Shown here one piece after another: positions 26,668-35,146 of a DNA stretch of 64,000 bases. Within the stretch, counting starts at the first letter, position 1. Each line of letters starts with the position of its first letter. The position numbers were made by a program, and so were the translations under genes. The stretch spans positions 5,451,501 to 5,515,500 of the forward strand of contig NZ_CP119075.1 in assembly GCF_029023725.1 (NCBI RefSeq), in the 5' to 3' direction. The notes under the pieces are model-generated. The model saw nothing but the letters and a program-made list of their open reading frames with translations. It was not told where the DNA came from and made no database searches. The stretch comes from Synoicihabitans lomoniglobus. GTDB taxonomy: Bacteria; Verrucomicrobiota; Verrucomicrobiia; Opitutales; Opitutaceae.

Positions 26668-27780
26668 ATGCGAATTTGCCGTATACTTCTCATCCCAACC
26701 CTTTTGTCGCTGGCCGTGGCCTCGCCGGGTCGGGCTCAGTCTGCCGATGAAGGTGCCCGGGCCGAACTCCAGGCGTTGCTCGTTTTGCAACAGGAGTTGC
26801 TGGGACGGGCGGCGGCGGCGGAACACCAGGACGACGTCGACGATCTGCGTCCGCGCATGCAGACGCTGGTGTTCGATTTCGAAAAGTTTCTGCGCACTTA
26901 CCCGAAAAATACGGACGGGCTCGTCGCCTATTCGATGTTGCTGGGCAACCCCTTGATCGACGAGCGCGAGCGGGCCAAAGCGTTGTTGCTCAAGGCAAAT
27001 TCGCTCAACCCTGAGCTGCCGATCGTGCAAAACCAGCTCGGCAAATATCTCGCCGAAGAGGGCAAACCGCTCGATGCCCTCAACTACTTTTTATCGGCGG
27101 TCCAGTTGCGGCCGGACGAACCGCTCTACCACTTCCAGGTCGGGCAATTGCTCGGCGCGGCGCGGGACGATTTTCTGCGCAGCGGCGAATGGACCGTGAC
27201 CCAGGTCGATACGGCGATGCAGCACGCGCTGGCGGAAGCGGTGCGACTCGAACCCGAGAGTCTGCCCTACGCGTATCGCTACGCCGAATCCTACTACGAC
27301 CTGCACGAGACGCGGTGGACGGAAGCGCTGGAGAAGTGGGAGGAATTGGAAGCTCGGGTGGAGTCGCCGGCCGAGAAACAACTGATGCGGCTGCACCGCG
27401 CCAACGTGCTGATGTTTGCCGGGGATCTCGATGCTGCCGAAGTCCTGCTCGAGGGTGCGTTTGAGGAAGTCCTTCTGTCCCAACGCGGGCGATTGCTGAC
27501 CCGGCTGGCGCGCCTGCGGGCCGATCCCGGGGTCGAGGAGGCGGAGGCCGAAGCTGTGGCGGCGGCAGCTCGCAAGGGCGAAACCGGTTCGGGGCCGGTG
27601 GTGGCCGCGCCGGAAGTGCCGGTGTTTACCGCACCCGCCGCGCCCGAAATTGGTCCCCTTAACAGCGAAACGGTGGTGACTTTGACGGAGGAGAATCCCT
27701 TCCCGGGCGAACCGGAGGTCGAAGCGCCGGTCGAGACGCCGTTGGCGGATGAGGAAACCGTCGACTCGACGCCGCGATGA
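26668..27780 (+). CDS. secreted TPR-repeat protein
   Basis: A 370-residue protein with a signal peptide (MRICRILLIPTLLSLAVASP, GRAQ). Residues about 60-285 hold TPR repeats (NTDGLVAYSMLLGNPLIDER, LPIVQNQLGKYLAEEGKPLD, LPYAYRYAESYYDLHETRW); the tail from about 290 is acidic and proline-rich and probably disordered. It may work as a periplasmic scaffold. It is followed after 56 bp by the rhomboid-like gene on the same strand. Confidence 0.8.
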   Translation: MRICRILLIPTLLSLAVASPGRAQSADEGARAELQALLVLQQELLGRAAAAEHQDDVDDLRPRMQTLVFDFEKFLRTYPKNTDGLVAYSMLLGNPLIDERERAKALLLKANSLNPELPIVQNQLGKYLAEEGKPLDALNYFLSAVQLRPDEPLYHFQVGQLLGAARDDFLRSGEWTVTQVDTAMQHALAEAVRLEPESLPYAYRYAESYYDLHETRWTEALEKWEELEARVESPAEKQLMRLHRANVLMFAGDLDAAEVLLEGAFEEVLLSQRGRLLTRLARLRADPGVEEAEAEAVAAAARKGETGSGPVVAAPEVPVFTAPAAPEIGPLNSETVVTLTEENPFPGEPEVEAPVETPLADEETVDSTPR

Positions 27781-27836
27781 TTGGGTGCGGTTTGGTGTTT
27801 CCCCGAGCCCGTTGCCAGCCCTAGGGTCGTCCTTTC

Positions 27837-28616
27837 ATGCCGTCTTGGATCAACAAAATCGAGCGCCGCCTCGAACCCTTAGCGATTAACAACATCACCC
27901 TTTACCTGGTGATCGCGCAGACCTTCGTGCTGCTCGCGGGGTTGATGAAGCGCATCGACGTGATGCAGCTCATCTTCGTGCCGGCGTGGTTCCTGCAAGG
28001 TGATTGGTGGCGCATATTCTCGTTTGTGGCCATGCCGCCGGGTTTTGGCATGTTGGTGGCGTTCGCACTGTATCTGTTCTATCTCTATGGCAACGCGCTG
28101 GAGCACTACTTCGGCACGCTGCGCTACAACCTGTTTTTGCTCACGGGTTATTTGCTCACGGTGGGTCTCGCGTTTCTTTCGCCCGGGGAACCCGCGACCA
28201 ATGTCTTTCTGGGGGGCTCGGTGTTTCTGGCCTTTGCGTTTTTGAATCCGGATTTCGTGCTGCACTTGTTCTTCATCCTGCCGGTGAAGATCAAGTGGAT
28301 CGCCCTCGTGACCTGGGTGTTTTACGGCTTCAATCTGGTGGTGGGCAGTATGACGGAGCGGCTCGCGGTGCTCGCGGCGACGGGTAACTTCCTGATCTTC
28401 TTCGGCCGCGAAATCGTGCAACGCATCCGCACCGGACGCCGCGCGGTGACGCAGCAGGCCAAACGCGCCAAGCTGAAGCAGGAGCTCGGCCCCATGCACA
28501 AGTGTTCGGTGTGCGGTCGCGACAGTGACGCCGAGACGGAACTGGGTTTCCGTTACCGCACCGAGGGCGACAAGGAAGTCTGCTACTGCGAAGACCACTT
28601 GCCACCGCGTGAGTGA
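27837..28616 (+). CDS. rhomboid-like membrane protein without catalytic residues, C-terminal Cys-rich tail
   Basis: A 259-residue polytopic protein with about six helices in residues 18-205 and the rhomboid-like loop WWRIFSFVAMPP followed by a long helix with LYGNALEHYFGTLRYN. The site of the rhomboid nucleophile (GxSG) reads NVFLGGSVFLAF and no catalytic His follows in the last helix, so it is likely a pseudo-protease of the rhomboid fold (inferred). The tail has KCSVCGRD and EVCYCEDHL, which could form a zinc site. Similar proteins occur in Verrucomicrobia and Planctomycetes. It lies downstream of the TPR gene on the same strand. Confidence 0.7.
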   Translation: MPSWINKIERRLEPLAINNITLYLVIAQTFVLLAGLMKRIDVMQLIFVPAWFLQGDWWRIFSFVAMPPGFGMLVAFALYLFYLYGNALEHYFGTLRYNLFLLTGYLLTVGLAFLSPGEPATNVFLGGSVFLAFAFLNPDFVLHLFFILPVKIKWIALVTWVFYGFNLVVGSMTERLAVLAATGNFLIFFGREIVQRIRTGRRAVTQQAKRAKLKQELGPMHKCSVCGRDSDAETELGFRYRTEGDKEVCYCEDHLPPRE

Positions 28617-28627
28617 GACGGGCCGTG

Positions 28628-28708
28628 TTTTACCGAAGGTAACGAAGAGAACGAAGCCACTCCTCTGCCTGCTGCTTTGTTTTCTTCGTTCCCTGTTGTG
28701 AAAAATAA
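28628..28708. repeat. palindromic intergenic element, family D
   Basis: TTTTACCGAAGGTAACGAAG near 28628 is matched in inverted form by TTCTTCGTTCCCTGTTGTGA near 28683. The same arm occurs twice in the element at 42173-42376. It sits just before prmB, covering the false upstream start of that frame. Confidence 0.6.
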
Positions 28709-28718
28709 ACCGTCCAGG

Positions 28719-29618
28719 ATGTATCTTCCCACGAGCGATTTGCTCACGCCCGCGCATTGGTTGGGGTGGGCGGAAACGGCCTACGCGGAGCACGAACTCG
28801 TGCTGGGGCAGGTGGCGGACAATGCCCATGACGAGGCGCTTTATCTAATCCTGCGCACGTTGGAACTGCCGCTCGACAGTCCCGCCAAGGTCATGCGGCG
28901 TTTGTTGTCGGGGGAGCAGTTGCAGCGCTTGACGGACGTCTTCACCCGTCGCGTCGCCGAGCGCGTCCCGGCGGGCTACCTCACGCGCGAAGCCTGGCTG
29001 GGCGAGTATTCATTTTATTGTGACGAACGAGTCATTATCCCGCGCAGCTATTTTTTGGAACTGATTCCCACGCTCAGCGGCTACCTGCCCGAGGGACTCG
29101 TGGTGACCAACGCGGTCGACGTCTGCACGGGCTCGGGCTGTCTGGCGATATTGTTGGCACATCAGTTTCCGTCGGCGCGGGTGGACGGCATCGATCTGTC
29201 GCCGGATGCGCTGGAAGTCGCCCAGATCAATGTGCGCGACCACGCGGTGGGCGATCGCCTCACGCTGCACCGCAGCGACGTCTTTGACGCGGTGCCGGTC
29301 CGGCGCTACGACATCATTTTGAGCAATCCGCCTTACGAACCCTCGGACATTTGCGATGACCTGCCTCCCGAGTTTGCGCATGAGCCGCGTTTGGCGCTCG
29401 ATGGCGGGGCGGATGGATTGGATATCATCCGCAAACTGCTGCGGCAGGCGATGGAGCGCCTCCAGCCCCACGGAATTGTCGTGCTCGAAGTCGGCGAGCT
29501 GCGTCCGGCGATGGAGCGCGCCTGGCCAAAGCTGCGCATGAAGTGGTTGGAGACCGCTGACGGCAGCAACTGTTGTTGTCTCATCCGGGGGGATGACCTG
29601 GCGACGATAAGGGGCTGA
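28719..29618 (+). CDS. prmB: protein-(glutamine-N5) methyltransferase, PrmB-like
   Basis: A 299-residue SAM-dependent methyltransferase that methylates a glutamine side chain, by family the one in ribosomal protein L3. It has the N-terminal helical domain (HDEALYLILRTLELPLDSPA), the PFK-like entry YCDERVIIPRSYFLELI, the SAM loop VDVCTGSGCLAILLAHQFPS, and the substrate motif ILSNPPYEPSD, followed by EFAHEPRLALDGGADGLDII. The ATG at 28719 is used because the earlier frame start lies in a repeat element. It is PrmB rather than PrmC by the DVCTGSGC context and the HEP..AL.GG.DGL stretch. Confidence 0.88.
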   Translation: MYLPTSDLLTPAHWLGWAETAYAEHELVLGQVADNAHDEALYLILRTLELPLDSPAKVMRRLLSGEQLQRLTDVFTRRVAERVPAGYLTREAWLGEYSFYCDERVIIPRSYFLELIPTLSGYLPEGLVVTNAVDVCTGSGCLAILLAHQFPSARVDGIDLSPDALEVAQINVRDHAVGDRLTLHRSDVFDAVPVRRYDIILSNPPYEPSDICDDLPPEFAHEPRLALDGGADGLDIIRKLLRQAMERLQPHGIVVLEVGELRPAMERAWPKLRMKWLETADGSNCCCLIRGDDLATIRG

Positions 29619-29641
29619 CATTGCCCGCCGGCCCGGCCGGT

Positions 29642-30424
29642 TCAGCGCACATCTTCCTCCACCACCGTGGCCGTTCCGATTTGCACCTCGCTGTTGAAGC
29701 GGCGAATGAGGCGTTTGCTGTTGCGTCCGAGAAAGCCTGAAGCGGTGGCGAGCAACGTGTCCACTTGATCGGACAAAGGCACGATCCCGGCTTCCACACT
29801 GACGTGCGTGCGCCAGAGCACGGGGGCGCGCTGGCCCGATTGGGCCGCCCCAAAATCGTAGGCGGTGATCACGATGTAGTTGCGACTGGAATCCAGATCG
29901 TCGTTGAGGTCTTGCCGCATGGTCTGTCCGAGAGACATTCCGGCAAATTGGCTCAGGTCATTGTAGGCCCTGGCGTATCCGAGCAATTCCGTGTTTTGTA
30001 TCCAAGTCAGTCCGTCTTCCAAGCTGGGCATCACACTGAACATCTCATCATGGGAGGAAAATCGGTGCGGTGGCTGGGTGGTGCCGGCATGCACCACCAG
30101 GAGTTGATCGGCCGTGGCAGAGTCCGTGGCGAGTTCGAAGCCCTGCAGGTTTAGGTTTTCGGTCAGGGCGCGAGCCAAGGCTGTGGCGAAGACGGCGTTG
30201 TTGATCTGCGCGTCCGAAGTGAGCTGGGCCGCCTTGGCGAAGCTGATCGCATACGTGATTGGTTTTTTCTTCACGTCTGCGCGTCGGGGCACCTGATAAC
30301 TTCGACTGGTTTCAGAGAAAACGGTGATGCTGGCGGAAGCGGATTTCGAGCTAACGCAGCCCTGGTTCGCGCCCAACAAGAACGCGGCAGGGAGCCACCT
30401 TAAGAGTAGGTATCTCGGGGACAT
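29642..30424 (-). CDS. lipoprotein, unknown function
   Basis: A 260-residue protein with a lipobox (LPAAFLLGANQGCVSSKSAS), so a probable membrane-anchored lipoprotein. The mature part alternates strands and helices (YQVPRRADVKKKPITYAISF, QLLVVHAGTTQPPHRFSSHD, RNYIVITAYDFGAAQSGQRA), as in DUF4136-like lipoproteins, but I cannot place it firmly. It converges with prmB, 23 bp away. Confidence 0.75.
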   Translation of the reverse strand: MSPRYLLLRWLPAAFLLGANQGCVSSKSASASITVFSETSRSYQVPRRADVKKKPITYAISFAKAAQLTSDAQINNAVFATALARALTENLNLQGFELATDSATADQLLVVHAGTTQPPHRFSSHDEMFSVMPSLEDGLTWIQNTELLGYARAYNDLSQFAGMSLGQTMRQDLNDDLDSSRNYIVITAYDFGAAQSGQRAPVLWRTHVSVEAGIVPLSDQVDTLLATASGFLGRNSKRLIRRFNSEVQIGTATVVEEDVR

Positions 30425-30555
30425 CTTAGGGGTAGTGATTGCGGTTCCGGGTGATGTTCAGGGTCGAGGGACCCGGTTGACCGCCGGTGGGTTCCATCGG
30501 CCGTTCATCATTCGTGGTTTGAATCACGGAAAGGAAATAGCTTTGATCTGCGGCC

Positions 30556-31116
30556 ATGCATCCAGCCCCTGATGACGAAGCGATCCTGGCCATTGAGCGG
30601 CCCCACCGTGATTTGTTGAAATATTACATGGTCTCTTCGTTCGTGTTGGGGCCGTTTTTCCCGGTGCTCATGATTTATGGCGCGATTCGTTTTAAAACGA
30701 TGCGCTACAAGTTCACCGACGAGGGGATTTCCATGAGCTGGGGCATTCTGTTTCGGCGGGAAATCATCCTCCAGTATTCACGAATTCAAGACATTCATCT
30801 GCGGTCCAACGTGATCGAGCGTTGGCTGGGTTTGGCCAAGGTGTTGGTGCAAACGGCGAGCGGGAGTTCGGGGGCCGAGATGACGCTGGAGGGGCTCAAG
30901 GAGTTCGAGCCGGTGCGCGATTATCTCTACAGCCGCATGCGGGGGGTGAAAGACGATGTGAAACCGCCGCCCGTGCCGGGAACGGGGGCTGTGGTTCCGG
31001 CGGGCGAGGGCACCGTCGATGCCGCGGCGTTGACCGCCGTGTTGACGGAAGTGGCGGCGGAGTTGCGCGGCTTGCGCGAAGATCTCGCCGCCAGGGAGGA
31101 CGTGCGTCGTGATTAA
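30556..31116 (+). CDS. PH-domain membrane protein (YdbS-like, first of two)
   Basis: A 186-residue protein with a transmembrane segment (about residues 25-45, YYMVSSFVLGPFFPVLMIYG) and a bacterial PH domain (bPH_2 type): YKFTDEGISMSWGILFRREI, LQYSRIQDIHLRSNVIERWL, GLAKVLVQTASGSSGAEMTL. The tail is proline/alanine-rich. It overlaps the next PH-domain gene by 8 bp, so the two are translationally coupled and probably form a complex like the YdbS/YdbT pair. Function is unknown. Confidence 0.85.
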   Translation: MHPAPDDEAILAIERPHRDLLKYYMVSSFVLGPFFPVLMIYGAIRFKTMRYKFTDEGISMSWGILFRREIILQYSRIQDIHLRSNVIERWLGLAKVLVQTASGSSGAEMTLEGLKEFEPVRDYLYSRMRGVKDDVKPPPVPGTGAVVPAGEGTVDAAALTAVLTEVAAELRGLREDLAAREDVRRD

Positions 31117-32113
31117 GCGCGTCGAGCAGAGTCTGTTGCGTTGGTTGCGGGTGCCGCATGAGCCGACGCCACCGGCGGGGGCGCCCGGTTCGCTGCGCGT
31201 GTTCCGGGCGGGTCGCAATTACATGCGGTTGAAGTTTGTCGCGTGGATGGGCGCGCAACTCGCGGCGATCTGGGGCTTGTTGGTGTCGCTGTATTTTATC
31301 CAGGAAGTGGAGTATCAGCTGGAGCTCGACGCGGCGCGCGAAGTCGCGGGCATCAATCCGGAGCCCGAAAAACCGAAGCTCATCGAAGTCTCTCCCGGCG
31401 TTTACGAAACGGAAGGCAAGGAGCCCGAGCCGGAGTTTACGGCGGGTGGCATCGCGCGGGAAATCACCGGTGGCGAGAAGCAGCGGCGGGACCTGTTTCA
31501 TCGGTTGTTGGGCCATTTCGTGCCGCCGCCGGTCTATGAGATCGCGAAGCGCACGCCGCCGAAGGTGTTTTTCTGGATCAAGATCGGCGAGACGATCGGT
31601 TTGGTCATCTTTTTGTTTCAGTTCTTCTGGTCGCTCGCGGCCATCTGGTTGGATTTCAATCAGCGCTGGTATATGGTCACCGACCGCAGTCTGCGCCTGC
31701 GCTGGGGTATTTTGAAAATTCAGGAAACCACGATGAGTTTCGCCAACCTGCAGCAGGTCTCGGTGAAGCAGGGACCGTTGCAGCGGTTGCTCAAACTCGC
31801 CGATGTGGAAGTGCAGTCGGCGGGCGGAGGTTCGTCGGGTAATAATGATTCGTCCGAGGCCGATTCGATGCACCGCAGCACGTTTCACGCGGTGGAAAAC
31901 GCGTCCGAGATTCGCGATCTCATTGTGACCCGGTTGAAGCGTTTCCGGCAGTCGGGTCTGGGCGAGCCGGACGATCCGCACCAGAGTGACGCATCAACGT
32001 CCTCCGCGCCGACGATGATCGGTGGCGGAGCGGTGGACGCGGGGTCCGTCGAAGCGGCGCGGCTGATGTTGGCGGAAGTCAGGGCGCTGCGAGCAACATT
32101 GCCGCAGGAATAA
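31109..32113 (+). CDS. PH-domain membrane protein (YdbT-like, second of two)
   Basis: A 334-residue protein beginning at a GTG. It has one helix near residues 45-65 (FVAWMGAQLAAIWGLLVSLY), a soluble insert of about 90 residues, a second helix at about 155-180 (IGLVIFLFQFFWSLAAIWLD) and a PH domain (QRWYMVTDRSLRLRWGILKI, TTMSFANLQQVSVKQGPLQR, LADVEVQSAGG), ending in a Ser/Ala-rich tail. It overlaps the preceding PH-domain gene by 8 bp. The gene starting at 32149 follows after 35 bp, so a three-gene transcript is possible. Confidence 0.85.
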   Translation: MIKRVEQSLLRWLRVPHEPTPPAGAPGSLRVFRAGRNYMRLKFVAWMGAQLAAIWGLLVSLYFIQEVEYQLELDAAREVAGINPEPEKPKLIEVSPGVYETEGKEPEPEFTAGGIAREITGGEKQRRDLFHRLLGHFVPPPVYEIAKRTPPKVFFWIKIGETIGLVIFLFQFFWSLAAIWLDFNQRWYMVTDRSLRLRWGILKIQETTMSFANLQQVSVKQGPLQRLLKLADVEVQSAGGGSSGNNDSSEADSMHRSTFHAVENASEIRDLIVTRLKRFRQSGLGEPDDPHQSDASTSSAPTMIGGGAVDAGSVEAARLMLAEVRALRATLPQE

Positions 32114-32148
32114 TCGCTTTCGCTTTGTCACGTGGGGCGAGGGCGTCG

Positions 32149-34860
32149 ATGGTGGCGCGCTCTCTTATGGCGGATTTGGCAACCACGCGACCTTTTGCCG
32201 GTATTGAACGCTTTGGTGATCGGTTGGCGCTCGTGTCGGCCGATGGCCTGACGTTGTCCTATCGGCAATTCACGGCGCAAGCGGATGCGTGGGCGGCCCA
32301 ACTGGGAACGTCGCGGGGGTTGCTCGTGATCGAAATGTGCAATGCGTTGGAGCCGCTGCTGGCGTGGGTGGGCGCATGCCGGGCGAGGCATCCGACGTTG
32401 TTGTTGGCCCCGGGAGCGTTGGATGCCGAACCGCGCTTGCGAGAGGCGTTTCAACCGGAGTGGGAGTTTCGCCGCGAGGGAAGTGCTTGGCTGTTGCAAC
32501 CCGGCCTGCCGCCGGAGCGAGCACCGGCGTCCCCGCATGCGGAGTTGGCGATGTTATTGCCGACGTCTGGTTCGACGGGCGTGCCGAAGTTGGTGCGGTT
32601 GTCGGCGGGCAATGTGGTGAGCAATGCGGAGGCGATCGCATCGTATTTGCAGATCACGCGGGAGGACCGAGCCATCACCTCGTTGCCACCGTATTATTCC
32701 TACGGGATGTCCGTGCTCACGTCGCACTGGATGGCGGGTGCCTCGATCGCGTTGACCAGTCATGCGGTGCACGAAGCGCGGTTTTGGACTGATTTTGAAA
32801 TGGCGGGGGCCACGAGTTTTGCCGGCGTGCCCCTCATGTATGAGACGCTGGAATCGCTCGGCATGTTGGAGCGACCCATCCCGGGACTGCGCACGCTCAC
32901 CCAGGCGGGCGGACGGCTGGATCCGGCGCGCGTGCGACGCTTCGCGCACTGGGCCCAGCAACAAGGCGCGCGGTTTTATGTGATGTATGGGCAGACGGAG
33001 GCGTCGCCGCGCATGACGTTTTTGCCGCCGGAATTGGCGGTGTCGGATCCCGACTGCATTGGCACGCCGATCCCGGGGGGCGCGGTGCGCTTGATGGATG
33101 GCGCGGGACGAGAAGTGACCGCCACCGGCGGGGCGGGAGAACTGTGCTACCGCGGTCCCAATGTCATGATGGGTTACGCGCACGATCGGCGCGACCTGGC
33201 GCGGGGATGCGAGGTGGGCGAGCTGTGGACCGGCGACATCGTGGAGCGCAACGAAGTGGGTTTGTTGCGAATCGTGGGGCGCGCGAGTCGCTTCGTTAAA
33301 GTGGCCGGTATACGGATCGCACTGGATGGACTGGAAGCCGACCTGCGCCGGACAGGCGTGGCGGCGCGGGTGGCCGGCAGTGATGAGCAGATCGTGATCG
33401 CGGTGCAGGGTGGGGGCGCGGTGGCGGCGGAACTGCGGGAGACTTGGCGCCGCCGCCTCGCGATCCCGGCGACGAAACTACAGGTGGTCGCGGTGGCGGA
33501 ATTCCCCGCGTTGGCGAACGGTAAGACCGATTATGCGGCGATCGCGCATGCTGGTGGCGGAGGTGGACGCGGTCCGGGCGACTCGCTGCGGGCGGAGTTG
33601 ACCGAGATCCTGGGGCGCGAGTCGCTGGTGCTCCACGAGACGTTTGTCGAGGCGGGCGGGGATTCCCTCAACCACGTCGAAGGCGCGATGGCGGTGGAGC
33701 GGTTTCACGGGCGACGGGTGCCGGGCTGGGAGAACCTGCCCATCGGAGCCCTGTGTCATGAAGATCCTGATACGAGTGTCGGCCGGGGGCGCGATGATCC
33801 CTTGGTGGTGGCGCGTTCCGTGGCGATCTGGTTGGCGATGACGGCGCACGTGGTGTTCAAGTTCGATCTGTGGCGGTTCGTGCCGGGGGTGTTGTTTGTG
33901 ACCGCGTGGGCGACGCCGTTGTTGCTCACCGTGTTTGGCATGGGGCTGGCCCGTAAGTTCGGGCGAGGTGACGCACCGCCGACCGTGCGTGGTGTGATGC
34001 GATGGTGTTGGCCGGTGGCGCTGGTTTATTATGTCACGATCGCGATCACAGTGGCGGCGCAATGGATCGCGCAGGAGATGACGACCGAGCATTTCCTCAA
34101 GGCGCTCTACTTCAACGCGGATGGAGTCTACGCGGGGATCTGGATGACCTATTGCTGGATGGTGCTGCTGGCTCCCTTCATCGTGGTGCCGTTGGCCCGG
34201 TGGCGGTTGGTGGGCGCGATCCTCGTGTTGGTGGTGCCGTGGAGTTTGTGGCCCTGGCTGCGATCGGCACCGGAGGTTAACTATTTTTGGGGCCACATCG
34301 CGGGGTGGGGCAGTGTCACCGGTCCCAGTGTGCTGCATTCCACCACGATGGTGGTCCTCGGTTACATGTGGGGCAACGCGCGCTCGGCGGTGGGACGGCT
34401 ACTCTGGGTGTGCATTCCGCTTACGGTGGCGATGTTCATGATGTGGTGGCACGTGAGCACGATTGGTTGGGAGTGGTTTTGGCAGCTCGTCGCGTTTCAG
34501 GAATACCGGCGCTACAGCCATCCCATGTATTTCGGGTTCGGTGTGATTGGGTCGGTGCTGGCGATCGGTCTGAGTCTGGTGGTCACGCGGTGGTGGCGGG
34601 AGTCCACGTTGCGTGACGTGATTTACAGCTTTGGGCGCAATCCGGTCTTTGCGTATACGTTTGGCAATTTGATCCTGATTTTTACCCCGGCGTGGAAACT
34701 GGACCTGCGAGGCGGCCTGCTATTTGGCGTTATCTACCTGTTGGGATTGGCGCTGATCACGGACGATGTGGCGCGGTGGGAGCCTCGTTTTTTCGGAAAA
34801 CTATCCGGCGGATTGCGGTGGCTGCACTTGCGGCTGCTGCAATTGGGCAAACCGCGTTAA
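32149..34860 (+). CDS. adenylation-carrier-acyltransferase-3 fusion protein
   Basis: A 904-residue single-chain enzyme. Residues about 1-450 are an AMP-forming adenylation domain: MLLPTSGSTGVPKLVRL, FYVMYGQTEASPRM, GELCYRGPNVMMGYAHDRRD, TGDIVERNEVGLLRIVGRAS, and the catalytic Lys in LANGKTDYAA. Residues about 475-540 are a carrier domain with the phosphopantetheine serine in EAGGDSLNHVEG. The remainder has about ten membrane helices, starting with RSVAIWLAMTAHVVFKFDLW, which contains the R-x10-H signature of acyltransferase-3 proteins. The layout suggests an acid is activated, held on the carrier, and passed to a membrane acyltransferase that modifies an exported or envelope molecule, comparable in logic to DltA-DltC-DltB. 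The substrate is unknown. The ATG at 32149 is used; the TTG at 32125 is unlikely. Confidence 0.85.
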   Translation: MVARSLMADLATTRPFAGIERFGDRLALVSADGLTLSYRQFTAQADAWAAQLGTSRGLLVIEMCNALEPLLAWVGACRARHPTLLLAPGALDAEPRLREAFQPEWEFRREGSAWLLQPGLPPERAPASPHAELAMLLPTSGSTGVPKLVRLSAGNVVSNAEAIASYLQITREDRAITSLPPYYSYGMSVLTSHWMAGASIALTSHAVHEARFWTDFEMAGATSFAGVPLMYETLESLGMLERPIPGLRTLTQAGGRLDPARVRRFAHWAQQQGARFYVMYGQTEASPRMTFLPPELAVSDPDCIGTPIPGGAVRLMDGAGREVTATGGAGELCYRGPNVMMGYAHDRRDLARGCEVGELWTGDIVERNEVGLLRIVGRASRFVKVAGIRIALDGLEADLRRTGVAARVAGSDEQIVIAVQGGGAVAAELRETWRRRLAIPATKLQVVAVAEFPALANGKTDYAAIAHAGGGGGRGPGDSLRAELTEILGRESLVLHETFVEAGGDSLNHVEGAMAVERFHGRRVPGWENLPIGALCHEDPDTSVGRGRDDPLVVARSVAIWLAMTAHVVFKFDLWRFVPGVLFVTAWATPLLLTVFGMGLARKFGRGDAPPTVRGVMRWCWPVALVYYVTIAITVAAQWIAQEMTTEHFLKALYFNADGVYAGIWMTYCWMVLLAPFIVVPLARWRLVGAILVLVVPWSLWPWLRSAPEVNYFWGHIAGWGSVTGPSVLHSTTMVVLGYMWGNARSAVGRLLWVCIPLTVAMFMMWWHVSTIGWEWFWQLVAFQEYRRYSHPMYFGFGVIGSVLAIGLSLVVTRWWRESTLRDVIYSFGRNPVFAYTFGNLILIFTPAWKLDLRGGLLFGVIYLLGLALITDDVARWEPRFFGKLSGGLRWLHLRLLQLGKPR

Positions 34861-35146
34861 GCGAAAAAGTGCCATAATGGGGGCGTGGTGGTGACGTGCG
34901 TATGCACATCATAAATACGCCAATGACCCGCAAAAATGCCCCGTCCTAGCTAGAGAGATGAGGAATATTTGTCGTTTTGATAAAATCACATCATCATATG
35001 AATCAGATAGATGTGAAATAAATTCATAATACAAATTTTTCTAAACGATTGATAGTCATGGCAGATGAACTGCTAGGGCTTCGTTCGGCTGTGACTCCAA
35101 ATCACGACCAACTGACGTCCAGACGTTCAAACTAAACAAACTACAA
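34861..35146 (+). promoter_or_regulatory. AT-rich promoter region of the porin and urea operon
   Basis: This 286-bp gap is much more AT-rich than its surroundings. It holds GTGC-GTAT-GCAC at 34895-34906, a perfect small palindrome; TAAACGATTGATA at 35042-35054, whose complement TATCAATCGTTTA fits the IHF consensus WATCAANNNNTTR; and a sigma-54-like element at 35059-35075. These are expected parts of a nitrogen-regulated promoter, though no clear NtrC enhancer was recognised. Confidence 0.45.
35059..35075 (+). promoter_or_regulatory. sigma-54-like -24/-12 promoter
   Basis: TGGCAGATGAACTGCTA has GG and GC separated by exactly 10 bases, against the consensus TGGCACG-N4-TTGCW. The predicted start would be near 35085, leaving a leader of about 60 bases before the porin ATG at 35147. 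Two positions differ from consensus. Confidence 0.45.

Noticed and set aside
26500..27030. N-terminal extension of the radical SAM frame, giving 543 residues.
   Set aside because: It overlaps the well-supported TPR gene at 26668 on the other strand and has no family similarity.
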